Shown piece by piece: positions 60,067-64,000 of a stretch of DNA of 64,000 bases (position 1 is its first letter; the number at the start of each line of letters is the position of its first letter). The DNA lies in NCBI GenBank assembly GCA_947085045.1, contig CAMTUU010000003.1:1-64000 (forward strand). The letters run 5' to 3'. The stretch is from Pseudolysinimonas_A sp947085045. Lineage in GTDB: Bacteria; Actinomycetota; Actinomycetes; Actinomycetales; Microbacteriaceae. A program made the translations under genes and the position numbers. Under the pieces are notes generated by a model that worked only from the letters and a program-made list of their open reading frames with translations, was not told the DNA's origin and ran no database searches.

Positions 60067-60563
60067 CGCCCGGCGTCCAGCGCCGCGAGCAGGTCGGCGA
60101 CCCTCCCGTGTCCGGGCAGCACGGCCTCCGGAGCCACCTCCACCCAGGGGCGCAGCACGAAGGTGCGCTCGTGCGCGCGGGGATGCGGCAGCGTCAGCTC
60201 CGCGCTCGACGACGTCTGCCCGGCGTAGTCGATGATGTCGAGATCGAGGGTGCGGTCGCCCCAGCGTTCGCCGCGCACGCGCCCGTGCGCGCGTTCGAGG
60301 TCGTTGAGCAGTTCGAGCAGCTTGCGCGGCGCGAGGGTGGTACGCACCAGCACGACCGCGTTGAGGTAGGCGGGGGCATCCGGATCCTCGCCGTCGGGTC
60401 GCACGGCGACGGTCTCGATCGGGGTGGAGATCGCGGTCACCTCGACGCCGTCCGCCTCCGCGAGCGCCCGCACCGCCGCCTGGAAGGTCGCGACGCGATC
60501 GCCGAGGTTGCTGCCGACGGCGATCACGGCATCCGCTTCGATGCGGCGCAGCATCACGTTCAC
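60063..60563 (-). CDS. folK: 2-amino-4-hydroxy-6-hydroxymethyldihydropteridine pyrophosphokinase FolK
   Basis: A 166-residue enzyme that transfers pyrophosphate from ATP to hydroxymethyldihydropterin, making the substrate of FolP. Signatures are VIAVGSNLGDRVATFQ at the N-terminus, PAYLNAVVLVRT, and GERWGDRTLDLDIIDY with the metal-binding DxD, then LPHPRAHERTFVL. The start is GTG, overlapping folB by 4 bases. Length is standard for a stand-alone enzyme. Confidence 0.95.
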   Translation of the reverse strand: MNVMLRRIEADAVIAVGSNLGDRVATFQAAVRALAEADGVEVTAISTPIETVAVRPDGEDPDAPAYLNAVVLVRTTLAPRKLLELLNDLERAHGRVRGERWGDRTLDLDIIDYAGQTSSSAELTLPHPRAHERTFVLRPWVEVAPEAVLPGHGRVADLLAALDAGR

Positions 60564-60931
60564 GACGGGCGCCGACGCGTGATGGTGACGCTGACATCGT
60601 CGAACGGCACGGTGATCGGCGCGCGCGGCTTGTGCACGGTCACCACGACCTCGTGCGCGGCGGGGAACGACAGCGCGACCGCGGCGATGCGCTCGGCGAC
60701 GGTCTCGATGAGGTCGACGGGGTCGCTCTCGACGGCGGCGACCACCTGCTCGGCCAGCTCGCCGTAGTGCACCGTCGCGGCGAGATCATCACCCGAGGCG
60801 GCGGGACCCAGCGGCAGCCGCACGATGACGTCGACGACGAACTCCTGTCCGTCGCGGCGCTCGAAGTCGAACACCCCGTGGTGCGCGGTGGCCCTCAGCC
60901 CGGTCAACCGGATCTCGTCGAGCGGCGTCAC
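60560..60931 (-). CDS. folB: Dihydroneopterin aldolase FolB
   Basis: A 123-residue enzyme converting dihydroneopterin to hydroxymethyldihydropterin and glycolaldehyde. Family features are IRLTGLRATAHHGVFDFER, the conserved YGELAEQV, LIETVAERIA and VVVTVHKPRAPI with the catalytic lysine. It sits between folP and folK with 4-base overlaps on both sides, as in other actinobacteria. The usual homo-octamer assembly is assumed from the family. Confidence 0.95.
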   Translation of the reverse strand: MTPLDEIRLTGLRATAHHGVFDFERRDGQEFVVDVIVRLPLGPAASGDDLAATVHYGELAEQVVAAVESDPVDLIETVAERIAAVALSFPAAHEVVVTVHKPRAPITVPFDDVSVTITRRRPS

Positions 60932-61707
60932 GACGTCTGCTCCGCGATCGCGAGCGCGATGCGGGTCGACGGCACGTCGTGCACCCGCACCGCCCAGGCT
61001 CCCTGGCGGGCGACGAGCGCCGAGATGACGGCCGTCGGCAGATCGCGGTCCGCCATCGGAGCCCCGTCGGGCAGCAGCGCCCCGACGAACCGCTTGCGCG
61101 AGGCGCCGACGAGGATGGCATGGCCGAGCGAGGCGATCTCGTCGAGGTGGTTGAGCAGGGCCCAGTTGTGCTCGGCGCTCTTGCCGAACCCCAGGCCCGG
61201 GTCGAGCACGATCTTCGCCGGGTCGACGCCGGCGACGATGAGTTCGGCGAGGCGGGCCTTGAGTTCCGCGCGCACCTCGGCGACCACATCCGTGAAGGCC
61301 GGCGCGATGTCGGCGCCGCCGCGCCAGTGCATGACCGCGTAGTGCGCCCCGGTCTCGGCGACGATCCGCGCCATCCCCGCGTCGGCGAGCCCGCCCGAGA
61401 CGTCGTTGACCAGCCGGGCGCCCGCCTCGACGGCGGCGGCGGCGGTGGCGGCGTTCGTCGTGTCGATGCTTACCGCGACGCCCTCCTGCACGAGGGCCTC
61501 GACGACTGGCACGACCCGCTCGCGCTCCTCGGCCGGATCGACCTTCGCGGCTCCGGGGCGGGTCGACTCGCCGCCGACGTCGACGATCGCGGCGCCGGCA
61601 TCCCGCAGCTCCAGACCGCGGGCGATCGCAGCGTCGGTCGCGGCGTAGAGCCCCCCGTCGCTGAACGAGTCGGGGGTGACATTGAGGATGCCCATGATGA
61701 TGGTCAC
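60928..61707 (-). CDS. folP: Dihydropteroate synthase FolP
   Basis: A 259-residue TIM-barrel enzyme that condenses the pterin pyrophosphate with p-aminobenzoate; it is the target of sulfonamides. Motifs are MGILNVTPDSFSDGG, VDVGGESTRPGA, VSIDTTNAATA, VNDVSGG, ILDPGLGFGKSAEHN and VGASRKRFVG. All catalytic loops are intact. The gene overlaps folE upstream and folB downstream by 4 bases. Confidence 0.96.
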   Translation of the reverse strand: MTIIMGILNVTPDSFSDGGLYAATDAAIARGLELRDAGAAIVDVGGESTRPGAAKVDPAEERERVVPVVEALVQEGVAVSIDTTNAATAAAAVEAGARLVNDVSGGLADAGMARIVAETGAHYAVMHWRGGADIAPAFTDVVAEVRAELKARLAELIVAGVDPAKIVLDPGLGFGKSAEHNWALLNHLDEIASLGHAILVGASRKRFVGALLPDGAPMADRDLPTAVISALVARQGAWAVRVHDVPSTRIALAIAEQTS

Positions 61708-62279
61708 GCGCCGGCCCCGATCAGGGTGATGGCCTCGGCCCGGCCAGCGGCTTCGCTCAGCTCGCCGCGGCTCGCGATCGTGACGGTGCTGGAGTTCATC
61801 TGACGGGCATCCCGGGCGGCGACGCAGTCGTGCTCCGCCTCGAGCACGACGATGACGCCGCGCGGCCCGAGGCCCTCATCCAGGGCTTCGGCGATCTGCT
61901 CGCCGAGACGCTCCTGCAACTGCGGCCGTGCCGCGAGGATCTCGACGACCGCGCCGAGGCGGCCGAGGCCGACGACCTTGCCGGCCGGCAGGTAGCCGAC
62001 GTGCGCCACCCCGCGGAAGGGAAGCAGGTGGTGCTCGCACATCGAGCGGAACTCGAGCCCCCGCAACAGCACGAGGTCGCCGCGCTCCCCGTCACCCGCC
62101 GCGTCGACGCCCGCGTGGAGCACCGCCACCGGGTCGACGCCGATCCCGGCGAAGTACTCGGCGTACGCCTCCGCCACCCGCTTCGGGGTGCGCTGGAGTC
62201 CGGGGCGCGTCGCATCTTCGCCGATCGCTGCGAGCAGCTCGGCCACGGCGACCTCGATGCGGCCCTGGTCGACGGTCAT
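61704..62279 (-). CDS. folE: GTP cyclohydrolase I FolE
   Basis: A 191-residue enzyme opening GTP to dihydroneopterin triphosphate, the first step of folate synthesis. Zinc ligands are in FRSMCEHHLLPF and HDCVAARDAR; PAGKVVGLGRLG and RPQLQERLGEQIA complete the family pattern. It is the zinc-dependent type. It starts 7 bases after the ftsH stop and overlaps folP, so folate synthesis is tied to the ftsH transcript. Confidence 0.96.
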   Translation of the reverse strand: MTVDQGRIEVAVAELLAAIGEDATRPGLQRTPKRVAEAYAEYFAGIGVDPVAVLHAGVDAAGDGERGDLVLLRGLEFRSMCEHHLLPFRGVAHVGYLPAGKVVGLGRLGAVVEILAARPQLQERLGEQIAEALDEGLGPRGVIVVLEAEHDCVAARDARQMNSSTVTIASRGELSEAAGRAEAITLIGAGA

Positions 62280-62286
62280 CGCCGCG

Positions 62287-64000
<1,714 letters not shown>

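Overview
The window is high-GC actinobacterial chromosome, most probably from a member of the Microbacteriaceae. The grounds are roughly 70% GC coding sequence, many GTG starts and short GTGA/ATGA gene overlaps, ClpC with two N repeats and a UVR domain, F420-type luciferase-like oxidoreductases, GAF-ANTAR proteins, a TreS/maltokinase pair, and the actinobacterial order ftsH-folE-folP-folB-folK-DUF3180-PH-PH-DUF2520-panC-lysS. The genus was not determined; no database search was possible.

Layout. 1-8.1 kb: an IS3-family element (1-1270) lies inside the 3' end of a very large secreted RHS/YD-repeat gene; the gene's stop codon is supplied by the insertion sequence, so the variable C-terminal tip is lost. 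8.2-19.7 kb: carbohydrate metabolism, with maltokinase and a TreS-like GH13 enzyme (convergent), a GH38 alpha-mannosidase overlapping a GPH-type sugar transporter, and a xylose-type sugar ABC transporter (binding lipoprotein, single ATPase, permease) closed by a strong hairpin. 19.7-25.9 kb: single genes (PEP-mutase family enzyme, zinc-ribbon GIY-YIG protein, small envelope protein, DksA-like zinc finger, EEP hydrolase, Ser/Thr kinase, CDF transporter, phosphoesterase, LLM oxidoreductase). 26.0-28.6 kb: a lower-GC, translationally coupled two-gene cassette, a DUF4041-like/GIY-YIG protein and a coiled-coil partner. This is the best candidate here for an undescribed, possibly defence-related, system. 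28.7-33.4 kb: class V aminotransferase, two GAF-ANTAR regulators, msrB-msrA, and a membrane protein. 33.5-35.5 kb: a deletion scar that fuses a histidine kinase lacking its ATPase domain to the back half of an ABC sugar permease.

35.5-44.3 kb: SnoaL-like protein, two aminoglycoside-phosphotransferase-like kinases, tRNA-Ser(CGA) with its terminator, radA, a membrane-anchored protein, an argA-like acetyltransferase coupled to a decayed LLM gene, and clpC. 44.4-46.5 kb: an operon of three tandem paralogous DUF2975-like membrane proteins and a small Cro/CI-type regulator, joined throughout by TGATG overlaps and preceded by a promoter overlapping a TATCG palindrome. 46.5-52.9 kb: a startless DUF4287 fragment, a pirin, three very small membrane proteins, and two surface proteins, one of 1299 residues built of Ig/FN3-like repeats. 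53-64 kb: lysS, panC, an unrelated plus-strand membrane gene, DUF2520, two PH-domain proteins, DUF3180, the folate genes, and ftsH, which runs off the right edge.

A palindromic intergenic repeat (GGTGGTCGAGTAGCG...CGTGTCGAGACC) occurs three times, and half of it forms the stop codon of the treS-like gene. No rRNA, CRISPR array, prophage or replication origin was seen. Every gap longer than about 150 bases was looked at; none exceeds 300 bases. The gaps at 24423-24638 and 52852-53047 show nothing beyond ordinary intergenic sequence and weak hairpins.
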